From Bifidobacterium breve (GTDB taxonomy: Bacteria; Actinomycetota; Acidimicrobiia; Acidimicrobiales; Ilumatobacteraceae): 44,163 nt of DNA. Every line of letters starts with the position of its first letter. Positions within the stretch are counted from its first letter, which is position 1. This document shows, piece after piece, positions 7,342-14,505 of this stretch. The notes under the pieces are model-generated. The model saw nothing but the letters and a program-made list of their open reading frames with translations. It searched no databases and was not told the DNA's origin. The DNA lies in the NCBI GenBank assembly GCA_945901725.1, contig CAMDLK010000008.1, positions 1 to 44,163 of the forward strand, read 5' to 3'. Both the position numbers and the translations under genes were made by a program.

Positions 7342-8886
7342 ATGCCTGAGTACCCGCAGCTCGCTCGTGACATCACCGCTCTTCGAAAGAGGGGCGATGT
7401 CGATGGCGCGATCGCAATCTTCAACAAAGCTGACCAAATTGAGAAAGCCAAGCCTGAGCTCAGATCGTCTGTTGCTTGGTGCCTATACGAACGTGACATC
7501 AAGTCATGCAGCGGATCAGACATTCGTGTTACCGACGAAATGCTGGCGAAAGCCTTTAAAGCAGTCGGCTCAGTTAGAAAACTTGTGACCCATGATCTGT
7601 ACTCAAAGTTCAGTGCGTACCCCTGGAGCCTTCTCGCCACCGCACGTCTGATGCGTGACCATGATAAGGACGACCAACTAGTAGCGCTGCTCGCATCTGG
7701 TGATGATCCTCTTCTCATCTCATCTGAGAGTGATAACAGTTTTCCATCACATCGAGATCAGTGGGTGTTATTGGCCATCGAGGCTGGCAAACGTGTGTTG
7801 AAGGGTGACAACCTCACTCAAACCCGAGTGAAAACCGTTGAACCGATCTTGAAATCTCTTAAGAGATTAAATGACGCCGTTGGCCTATCCAACGAGAAAC
7901 CGAACGTTGAAGTTGATGGACAAAAGAAGAGATTTCCATCACCCCGACAGCGTTTCCTTCTTCAATACTCGCGGTATCTGCAAGAAATGAATTGGGATGA
8001 TCAACAAATTGCTTTTTGTGATTCTGTGATTGACAGTGAAGTTTTTTTCAGAGACACAAATTTGAAGTGGATCCTCTACAGATTGTCCCGCGCACTCATA
8101 CAGTCAAACCCTGCTCGAGCATTGAAAGTATGCGACGACTTTGTAGCTATGGAATACCGCCCGTATGCGCTGCTACTAAGAGCAGAAATTCTTCTCGCAA
8201 AAGGGGACAAAGAAGCTGCTTTGCGTGAAACTGCCCATTCTCTGCAGATAATTACGAACAGAGATCTGCCATTCATCACAAAAAATCTGGCATTTCTTGC
8301 CGAGTTAACAGATGATTCAAATGTTAAACGTGACCATATACAGATGCTCAGAGCAATCAGGGTCGAACAAGGCCACCCACCGTCGCCGCAACTTGAACAG
8401 AAGGCAATAGAGATGAACCTTCCATCCGCTGATCAGGCACCATCTGCCGATGATTTGCGTGACCAATGGATTTCAATTAATCCTGAGCCCAAGAGACCAG
8501 TCGCAGTCCATACAAATTCGAAAAAGAAACAGAAATTTGTTGCAGCTAAGCAGTTGAATCAACAGCGAGAGCGCCTCGACAAAGAAAAATACAACCGTGA
8601 CACGCCCCGATTCGGCGAAGTTGTATTCGCTCCCATAGCTACAGCACAAGGCGATGTCCGGCGGAGACCTGTAATAGTTGTTGGAGAATCCGAAGGGTTA
8701 CTTCTTGTCCGACTTCTGCATACTCAACCAACAATTGCGGGTGCAATTAAAATTGAATCATGGAATGAAGCTGGGCTAAGACAAGCGACTTTCTGTGTTC
8801 CATCCACCAGAGAAGTAGATGCTGCAAGCACCACAGTTATTGGTCGGCTGTCTGACGCAGACGTGGCAAACATCAAAAATTCGTAG
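7342..8886 (+). CDS. Helical-repeat protein with C-terminal PemK/MazF-like barrel
   Basis: 514 residues with an ideal AGGAGG eleven bases before the ATG. Residues about 1-350 are alpha-helical with TPR-like spacing: short helix pairs such as ARDITALRKRGDVDGAIAIFNKA at the N-terminus and LIQSNPARALKVCDDFVAMEYRPYALLLRAEILLAKGDKEAAL near the middle. Residues about 385-420 are a basic, coiled linker rich in Lys and Gln. Residues about 422-514 (RFGEVVFAPI, RRRPVIVVGE, then LVRLLHT) resemble the PemK/MazF barrel. The arrangement suggests a repeat scaffold that presents a nucleic-acid-binding or RNase-like domain. It sits 20 bases after the DUF6308-like gene and shares a barrel type with it. It converges on the replication initiator gene with a 13-base gap. 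Confidence 0.6.
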   Translation: MPEYPQLARDITALRKRGDVDGAIAIFNKADQIEKAKPELRSSVAWCLYERDIKSCSGSDIRVTDEMLAKAFKAVGSVRKLVTHDLYSKFSAYPWSLLATARLMRDHDKDDQLVALLASGDDPLLISSESDNSFPSHRDQWVLLAIEAGKRVLKGDNLTQTRVKTVEPILKSLKRLNDAVGLSNEKPNVEVDGQKKRFPSPRQRFLLQYSRYLQEMNWDDQQIAFCDSVIDSEVFFRDTNLKWILYRLSRALIQSNPARALKVCDDFVAMEYRPYALLLRAEILLAKGDKEAALRETAHSLQIITNRDLPFITKNLAFLAELTDDSNVKRDHIQMLRAIRVEQGHPPSPQLEQKAIEMNLPSADQAPSADDLRDQWISINPEPKRPVAVHTNSKKKQKFVAAKQLNQQRERLDKEKYNRDTPRFGEVVFAPIATAQGDVRRRPVIVVGESEGLLLVRLLHTQPTIAGAIKIESWNEAGLRQATFCVPSTREVDAASTTVIGRLSDADVANIKNS

Positions 8887-8899
8887 ATCAAAGTCTCAG

Positions 8900-9901
8900 T
8901 TAATCGACTTCTTCAGCACCAGTTTCATAGTTGAGTCGCATCTTCACCTCACCGCCAACACCGCCAAGATCAGGCAATGAAGACAGTATCCGGCGATATC
9001 TACGGTCAGTCTTTGATGAAATATCCACCGTGAATGAGTCATTCCTCGCCTGAAGCCACCCAACAAAAAAGAGTTTCTCACGGTCACTCAACTCAGTTTG
9101 AAAAAGCGCATCCCAAATTGTGTGATGTCCACCAACCCATGTTCCAAACTTGGCTTTGTCAAACCAATCACGACGAATTCCTTCACATCGCTCAGGAGTC
9201 ATATCAGAAACCGAAACAACTGCTCCGTGTCTTGACTGTGTGGACACGGAACTCAACTGGCGCGAGCGCAAACGAAATTCGGCTCGCAAAGACCCACGCT
9301 CAGCCATCCCACCAGACTCAACATGCTTGTCATAAAGCGTTGCGGCCCAGCTAGCTGGACCCACGCGAAGAGTTTCTGCACGTCCAGTCCGCCCATCAGC
9401 AAATCTGCGTACCTTGATGCGGCCGTCGTGTGGCACGCGAGCTAACCCATCAAGAATCGGCGTCAGCCGTGACGGATCCTTCAAATGAAAATCCCGAACA
9501 AGGTCGAGTCGAACCACTCGAGGATCTCTGACAGATACGGTCCGGGAAACACCAGATTCGGTACTGATCTCACGAGCAGGACCAGGTTCGACAAAATACA
9601 AAGCCTCTGCCACCAAATCATCGATGGCTTCCTTGGTCTCTTCCAGACTCAGGCCGGCAGTGTTCTCACCCCTAGAGCGATTAGGAAGACTCGCCTCTAT
9701 CCATGCCATTTCGCCAACGCCAACGCCAACGAAGCCCCCACCGGGCAGCTTGAAGCGATTTCGATCACCCCACTCGGCACGTACCCCTGGCCTCAGACCC
9801 CTACCAACCACCGGAATCGCAACCCCGACGGTATCAACAGACAACTCAACCACAGTTCGCCAATCGTACGATTCTGCAGCGTCGGACCTGGGGATTGTCA
9901 C
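8900..9901 (-). CDS. Replication initiation protein, Rep_trans-like (phage/plasmid type)
   Basis: 333 residues. The protein has the pattern of rolling-circle initiators of the Rep_trans group (pT181-type Rep and filamentous phage initiators): an N-terminal VDTVGVAIPV strand, RLDLVRDF at 131-138, TLYDKHVES at 188-196 and GSLRAEFRLR at 203-212. Such proteins nick a double-strand origin through a tyrosine; Y190 is the obvious candidate but I cannot assign it. The gene reads opposite to all its neighbours and is visibly richer in G and C than the flanking genes, with a short CCAACG repeat (about 9714-9731). No integrase, capsid or mobilisation gene is adjacent. It is probably the remnant of an integrated plasmid or filamentous phage. 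The reading frame is intact. Confidence 0.7.
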   Translation of the reverse strand: MTIPRSDAAESYDWRTVVELSVDTVGVAIPVVGRGLRPGVRAEWGDRNRFKLPGGGFVGVGVGEMAWIEASLPNRSRGENTAGLSLEETKEAIDDLVAEALYFVEPGPAREISTESGVSRTVSVRDPRVVRLDLVRDFHLKDPSRLTPILDGLARVPHDGRIKVRRFADGRTGRAETLRVGPASWAATLYDKHVESGGMAERGSLRAEFRLRSRQLSSVSTQSRHGAVVSVSDMTPERCEGIRRDWFDKAKFGTWVGGHHTIWDALFQTELSDREKLFFVGWLQARNDSFTVDISSKTDRRYRRILSSLPDLGGVGGEVKMRLNYETGAEEVD

Positions 9902-9978
9902 TAATAGAAGACATTCATGAACCCTTATTCCCTTTTAAAAACAAATCACACGAAAAACAAAACGCAGTCCGAACCCCA

Positions 9979-10006
9979 GGATTTTTATGCTTTAGCATCA
10001 AAATCC
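9979..10006. repeat. Strong inverted repeat, possible replication or regulatory hairpin
   Basis: The left arm GGATTTTTATGCT (9979-9991) and right arm AGCATCAAAATCC (9994-10006) pair at 12 of 13 positions with a two-base loop. It lies about 80 bases upstream of the Rep-like start codon. The stem is AT-rich and is not followed by a T-run, so it is not a typical terminator. Rolling-circle initiators of this type often nick inside or beside a hairpin, so a double-strand origin is possible, but no known nick sequence was recognised. Confidence 0.55.
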
Positions 10007-10099
10007 CTATTTTGCTTTCAAGCGCAGGGAACATCACGAGTGCGTCGCGCAGCAGCACGACGAGGATGTCTCTGCTAACAGAACACGAGACAAAAGAGG

Positions 10100-10137
10100 C
10101 TTCCGCGGAAGAAGGTTCGAAAATCGGACGAAAATCG
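10100..10137. repeat. Palindrome and two short direct repeats
   Basis: CTTCCGCGGAAG at 10100-10111 is a perfect 12-base palindrome. CGAAAATCG occurs at 10118-10126 and again at 10129-10137, 11 bases start to start. The spacing of about one helical turn resembles a protein-binding array. It may bind the Rep-like protein or a regulator of the rightward operon; which is unknown. Confidence 0.4.
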
Positions 10138-10165
10138 CAACTGTTTGTCCCTGCACGCATACCCT

Positions 10166-10192
10166 TATAAAGTGCCCTTCGAGGGGTCGAAG
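10166..10192 (+). promoter_or_regulatory. Possible promoter and leader hairpin of the rightward operon
   Basis: TATAAA at 10166-10171 is a plausible -10 element, with only a weak -35 upstream. The inverted repeat CTTCGA-GGGG-TCGAAG (10177-10192) follows, close to the expected transcription start, and ends five bases before the ATG at 10198. GAGGGG inside the hairpin is the only ribosome-binding-like sequence, so folding would hide it. This could be an operator or a translational control hairpin. Confidence 0.42.
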
Positions 10193-10197
10193 TTACA

Positions 10198-10656
10198 ATG
10201 ACATCAAATCAAGCGAACAGAAAACTCTCCCTAGAAGACCTCGCTAGCGCGTTTGGTTGGTCCGGCCCTGAAACATCGGCCGAATGGTATCTGCAACCAA
10301 ACAAAACGATTCCCCAGTCTGGCAAACGCCATTTCGATCCAAGCAGGCCCGATGGTAAACACCCGGTACTACTACTTGATAGAAAAATCCAAAAGTCGGA
10401 CCCGCCAACACAGACTTATCCCTGTTGGATACGTAGCGCTACTGTCCCCTCAAGGATCCAACATCTAAAACACAACCACGACGACAATAGGACTTGTGCT
10501 CTCAATGCACTTGGTTGGTTCGTTACTGAAAGCTCTGTGCCAATTAGCAAAGAAGATTTAAAGAACTACTTCTGTGATGAACCCCTAGATTCAAAGTTGC
10601 TTGTTTCTCTTAGACGGCATGCTAAATCACTAGATAAGCAAATCGGATTCACGTGA
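10198..10656 (+). CDS. Hypothetical protein, 152 residues, first gene of the ATPase/restriction operon
   Basis: I do not recognise the family. The N-terminal 60 residues are polar (SLEDLASAFGW and a Trp-containing AEWYLQPNKT). The middle has a strand HPVLLLDRKI followed by PCWIRSATV, and the C-terminal third contains ALNALGWFVTES, VPISKEDLKNYF and LLVSLRRHAKSL. A strand of the type PVLLLD followed by a Gly-Trp turn and a basic terminal helix is loosely reminiscent of PemK-like barrels, but the match is too weak to assert. The stop overlaps the start of the next gene (TGATG), so they are coupled. Expression probably depends on the promoter and hairpin just upstream. Confidence 0.6.
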   Translation: MTSNQANRKLSLEDLASAFGWSGPETSAEWYLQPNKTIPQSGKRHFDPSRPDGKHPVLLLDRKIQKSDPPTQTYPCWIRSATVPSRIQHLKHNHDDNRTCALNALGWFVTESSVPISKEDLKNYFCDEPLDSKLLVSLRRHAKSLDKQIGFT

Positions 10657-11705
10657 TGTCGCACACTATTGAAGACCTGCGGCAGGACCTTTTAAACCTC
10701 GACCGACTACACAAAAAATCACCGCTCTATATCGAAATAAGGCAACTAACTGAGAAAGCACACAGGAAATTATCGGAAAGACTCTCGCATGATTTAACTG
10801 ATTTCGATGACGCATTTCAGAGAACCATGATGTTTCTGACGAAGTCCATAAGCGACAGAAAACCGTCTAGCCCCCTCGAGCTCTATCTAATTCACGAGTA
10901 TGAGCGAAGAAAAGCCATCGGCGAAGAACTACTCATCACAGAGTTTCGAAGAATTCTCTTCACGATCATTAAGAATGACCTTCTGACAGTTCACAACAGT
11001 GGGTACGTGGAATCTCTCGTTGACCGCTCCGTCCGCCTTCTCAAAGAACTATCCACCGTTAGATTTGAAGCGTCCAGCAGCAGTTTCATGATTATCGATG
11101 GACAGGTTCCTGGCCAGCTACCCACACCCAACGACATAGTGGCGGTAGCGAACATATGTTCAAGAATTGCGAAAATACCCCAAACCTCTGAACAGCGAAA
11201 CAGTCCCGTCTATTCGACCCCAAATCTTGAAGTAATTCTCCAAACCCTTATTTCTAGGGTAAATCACTTTAGAAAAGATGATCTTTATGAATTGTTTTCT
11301 TATCTTCTGACATCTTGGCTTCCATCACACCTTTCATCCACTGATGAAACAACTTTCCGCCATGCCGACATTGCAAATAGCTCCGGCCCAGCTGATGCAG
11401 CAATTGGCAATGAGGAATTCTCACTTCAAGCGGCAGACCAAATCTGGCGGGAACTCTCTGAAAATCAAAGACGATTTATGCATGCCCAAACATGGAACGT
11501 TCTTCAAGAAGAGATCGCACACAGGGTTGAATTCATCGACTCTCGAGACCCCAGTCGCTCAAGGACATATTCGCGACCATGGATTGTCCAATTGCAGCAA
11601 TCCACCCTCGAGACACTTCGCAATTTGCTTTCCCCATTCGAATATGATGAGCAACTCGAAATTGTGCGCATCGTGAACGAGATTGCCTCTAACTACCACT
11701 TTTAG
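10656..11705 (+). CDS. Hypothetical helical protein, 349 residues
   Basis: The start at 10656 is taken because the TGATG overlap with the preceding stop is a common coupling arrangement; a GTG at 10653 is also in frame. The protein is largely alpha-helical and charged, with basic segments (RQLTEKAHRKLSERL, HEYERRKAIGEELL) and no membrane segment. Helix-rich regions with a TFRHADIANSSG linker near residue 230 divide it into two lobes of roughly 130 and 120 residues. I see no enzymatic motif. Its fixed place between two other unknown genes and a DUF3696 ATPase suggests a structural or regulatory subunit of one complex. Confidence 0.6.
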   Translation: MSHTIEDLRQDLLNLDRLHKKSPLYIEIRQLTEKAHRKLSERLSHDLTDFDDAFQRTMMFLTKSISDRKPSSPLELYLIHEYERRKAIGEELLITEFRRILFTIIKNDLLTVHNSGYVESLVDRSVRLLKELSTVRFEASSSSFMIIDGQVPGQLPTPNDIVAVANICSRIAKIPQTSEQRNSPVYSTPNLEVILQTLISRVNHFRKDDLYELFSYLLTSWLPSHLSSTDETTFRHADIANSSGPADAAIGNEEFSLQAADQIWRELSENQRRFMHAQTWNVLQEEIAHRVEFIDSRDPSRSRTYSRPWIVQLQQSTLETLRNLLSPFEYDEQLEIVRIVNEIASNYHF

Positions 11706-11709
11706 ACTT

Positions 11710-12408
11710 ATGAACAACTCAACACCTTTAGAGATATTAAAAAATCATCAGCCGTTCTCGACCCTCGCTCCTATCTCGTTGCCCAAAAACGAGATAGAAG
11801 TGGTAGTCGGCCAGATCCGTTCCTTTAGATTTGTCAACTCAGAAAACGAAATCGAACAGCGTTTTGTCCTCGTGACAGCAATGTCGTCCACTACTTCTTT
11901 GATAGTTCAAGGAATGCTTATCGGTACAGACTTTAAACTTTCCGGAAAGAATGACGTGCTGCTCCACGAAGAAGAAAGACCGTCGTTTGAGGCTGTTGTG
12001 GCTCAAACAGACCTGCGGTTTCCTGTGCTCCGCGCCGACCTTGGCGCGCTTTATTCGAATCTCAATGCGGAAACCTTGCAACTTTTTTCCAAAATGAACA
12101 ACTACTCAGGTCGTGATGTTTCACGTTCTGGCGTCCATCGAGACGCTTCCCATCTCATTCGTCAGGATTATCTCAGAGATGAATTAGACGCTGTGCGCTC
12201 AATCACTCAAAGTGCTTTTGCCGCCATGGCAGGTCCTGATTACAAAGCCGAGAAGGTAAAGGAACTTGAGTTGAAGGGATTTCGCTTTGAAGAACGAGCA
12301 TTGCGGGAAAAGTCGGCTACGTATGAAACAAAGCCATCAAGCAATGAGCTTCAAGATCTTCTTCAAAAACGGTCACAAAGACGAGCAAAGGAAATGGTCG
12401 CAGCATGA
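11710..12408 (+). CDS. Hypothetical protein, 232 residues, coupled to the ATPase
   Basis: The start at 11710 lies four bases after the preceding stop; a TTG at 11683 would add nine residues. The N-terminal 115 residues look like a beta-rich domain: EIEVVVGQIRSF, RFVLVTAM, LIVQGMLIGTDFKL, then DLRFPVLRADLGALY. The C-terminal half is helical and ends in a highly charged coil (ELELKGFRFEERALREK, then QDLLQKRSQRRAKEM). No catalytic motif is clear. The last four bases overlap the start of the DUF3696 ATPase, so the two are made together and are likely partners. The beta-rich part could be a distant relative of the PemK-type barrel, but this is speculative. Confidence 0.6.
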   Translation: MNNSTPLEILKNHQPFSTLAPISLPKNEIEVVVGQIRSFRFVNSENEIEQRFVLVTAMSSTTSLIVQGMLIGTDFKLSGKNDVLLHEEERPSFEAVVAQTDLRFPVLRADLGALYSNLNAETLQLFSKMNNYSGRDVSRSGVHRDASHLIRQDYLRDELDAVRSITQSAFAAMAGPDYKAEKVKELELKGFRFEERALREKSATYETKPSSNELQDLLQKRSQRRAKEMVAA

Positions 12409-14486
12409 CCAATAATCAATTCATCAACAATATTCGTGTCAAAAACTTTAAATCCATCACTGACGCCAATATTGATTTGCTTCCACTGAACGTAGTTGTC
12501 GGACGTAATAGCGCCGGTAAGAGTTCGCTCATGCATGCAATTTTGCTAGCAGCTCAGCACCTATCCAGCGATTTCATCTCAGATGAGAGAATCTCTCTGA
12601 ATCGAAACATGGTTAATCTCGGTACATTTCGAGAAGTTCTAAACTTTGCAGAAAATCTTGACTCCTCTGTGCAGATTGGAATTGACACCAAAGACACTTC
12701 TTGGCAAGTCGACTTTGCTCAAAGTTGCAACATTGATGGAACGCCTCGATTTCAATCACGTGAAGCAATGATTAAAAAGATTCAGATCAAGGAATCACCA
12801 TCTGTATCAAATCGGTCACCTCTTAGGTACGTCAATTTCTCTTTTGAAATCTCAGGTTCGCCGGTACGCGTGACACCAGTTCTGCTTCCATTCGGTCCTG
12901 GCAAACGCGCGGAGATGCCTCTGGCTGTCGGTGTTGGGACCATCACATATGCCACCAGCGAGTCGAGTGATGCAATCACACGTACTTTTGAAAATTGCCT
13001 CTTTCTACCCTATGCAGATAAACGCATACATCCATTACCAATGGAGAAGGTTGACTTTTTCCACGTAGCGGTCGAACGATTTTATTCAGCTTGTGAAAGA
13101 CAAGATCGTAGAGCAAAAGCCATGCGACGACGTTCTGGATCGAGGAGTCTTGTCGCTTCCTCCGGTGATCAAAATTCTCCTATTCAACCTCTTGAGGTTT
13201 CGCAATTCTTCTCCTTTTTAGTCACAAATCATTCTGTACGAGAAGAGCCGATACACGTTCCGCAATTTCAAGAAATTACCTCTAAGAAGTTGCACGAGCA
13301 TCTCAATTATCGTGATGATGTCGAGCGAAACGTGACTCGCGTTATGAGACGCATTCGGGATATTGGCTTCCGGCCGTGGGAAATCATTGATGATTACGTA
13401 AATACGTCCGAGAGGCAGGCTAAATCAAGGACTGAATTCCATGCTGATCTTTGTGCTTCTGTGCTCGACTTAGGGCTTTCTGAAGTGAAAAATTTATTAT
13501 TGCCAGTTTTACAATCACTTTATGGTGTTACGTCTCTTCTAGTCCTGAAACCGCTTTCCTTAGAAATTACGGAAGGTGAGGCAGAAACTGATGTAACGGT
13601 GCTCGACGACAACGTGCTCATAGAATTTTTTGAGAGCGGAAGGGACCGTGTCACTAGGTCCGCCAAAAATATCTATTACTTGGGGCCAATCCGCGATGTG
13701 GATTACCCATCTGCTCAGCTACCAGACCCGCGTAATTTAGGCCCTAAGGGCGAACAAGCTGTTGAAGTGCTTGTTCATGAGGCATTGACCGTAAATGATT
13801 TTCCACTTCCCGAAACCTTTCAGGGCTTGTTGAATGGATCATCTACAGCAGTCAATTTTAGTGAAGCTCTTCGTGCTTGGTTAGTCCATTTTGAGATCGC
13901 TAAGGGTGTGATCACAGAAGATCAAGGCCGCGATAAGCCACGAATGGTTGTACAAATAGGTGACCTAAGTAAGCCAATTAATCCCGCCGACAATTCTGTT
14001 GACATTCGATCTGTTGGTCAGGGGCTTTCGCAGTTACTGCCCGTGATTATGCAATGTCTTCTGGCAGCGCCAGGAAACTCGCTAGTGATTATTGAACAGC
14101 CAGAATTACACCTTCACCCGAAGCTTGAATCGCAACTGGCTGATTTCTTCCTCGCATGCGCACGGACTGGACGACAAATCTTTGTGGAAACTCATAGCGA
14201 GCATCTCATCAACCAACTGCGTTTTAGAATTGCAGAAGATGATTCCAGCAAAACTCAAGATCTAGTTCAAGTATTATTTGCTGATCAAGTGGATGGCGTT
14301 ACAAGATTTGAAAAAGCCGAGATTGATCAATATGGAGGCCTAGTTGAAGAACAGTGGCCATCGGGATTTTTGGAACTGAATGTAGTTGCAGCTGAGAGAT
14401 TGATTGATGCTGCGCTTGATAAGCGAATTCACGAACTTGAGTCTGTTGAAGAAGCCCAAGATTCTGACGATGATGACGATTTTTAG
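12405..14486 (+). CDS. RecF/OLD-like AAA ATPase with DUF3696 C-terminus
   Basis: 693 residues. The Walker A motif GRNSAGKS is at 33-40, right after the INNIRVKNFKSI strand typical of SMC/RecF-type ATPases. The Walker B region LVIIEQPELHLHP starts at 560, and the following THSEH (596-600) is the conserved D-loop/H-motif area. The C-terminal stretch IDQYGGLVEEQWPSGFLE matches the DUF3696 pattern. There is no Toprim nuclease domain after it, so it is not a GajA-type OLD nuclease. The tail is acidic (EAQDSDDDDDF). ATPases of this class occur in several phage-defence modules, where they sense or remodel DNA and act through partner proteins. Here the partners would be the three small upstream genes. 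hsdM begins 19 bases downstream. Confidence 0.82.
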   Translation: MTNNQFINNIRVKNFKSITDANIDLLPLNVVVGRNSAGKSSLMHAILLAAQHLSSDFISDERISLNRNMVNLGTFREVLNFAENLDSSVQIGIDTKDTSWQVDFAQSCNIDGTPRFQSREAMIKKIQIKESPSVSNRSPLRYVNFSFEISGSPVRVTPVLLPFGPGKRAEMPLAVGVGTITYATSESSDAITRTFENCLFLPYADKRIHPLPMEKVDFFHVAVERFYSACERQDRRAKAMRRRSGSRSLVASSGDQNSPIQPLEVSQFFSFLVTNHSVREEPIHVPQFQEITSKKLHEHLNYRDDVERNVTRVMRRIRDIGFRPWEIIDDYVNTSERQAKSRTEFHADLCASVLDLGLSEVKNLLLPVLQSLYGVTSLLVLKPLSLEITEGEAETDVTVLDDNVLIEFFESGRDRVTRSAKNIYYLGPIRDVDYPSAQLPDPRNLGPKGEQAVEVLVHEALTVNDFPLPETFQGLLNGSSTAVNFSEALRAWLVHFEIAKGVITEDQGRDKPRMVVQIGDLSKPINPADNSVDIRSVGQGLSQLLPVIMQCLLAAPGNSLVIIEQPELHLHPKLESQLADFFLACARTGRQIFVETHSEHLINQLRFRIAEDDSSKTQDLVQVLFADQVDGVTRFEKAEIDQYGGLVEEQWPSGFLELNVVAAERLIDAALDKRIHELESVEEAQDSDDDDDF

Positions 14487-14505
14487 AAAGTCCTTAGCTA
14501 ACTAA

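Larger units (their letters stand above)
9902..10197. other. 296-base intergenic region upstream of the initiator and the operon
   Basis: Divergent gap between the Rep-like gene and the long rightward operon. It is A-rich near 9930-9970. It holds the strong hairpin at 9979-10006, a 12-base palindrome at 10100-10111, two short direct repeats at 10118-10137 and a promoter-like hairpin region at 10166-10192. No convincing open reading frame is present; the two overlapping short frames here have no ribosome binding site or recognisable protein. Confidence 0.6.

Noticed and set aside
9485-9904. 139-residue frame on the plus strand opposite the Rep-like gene
   Set aside because: The opposite frame is longer and has clear family motifs; this one is a shadow with no ribosome site.
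10115-10127. GGTTCGAAAATC as a tRNA T-loop or attachment site
   Set aside because: The T-arm does not pair and no acceptor stem or anticodon arm could be built around it.
12405-14486. Gabija GajA nuclease
   Set aside because: The ATPase lacks a Toprim domain after the ATPase region and ends in a DUF3696-like segment; no UvrD-like GajB follows it.
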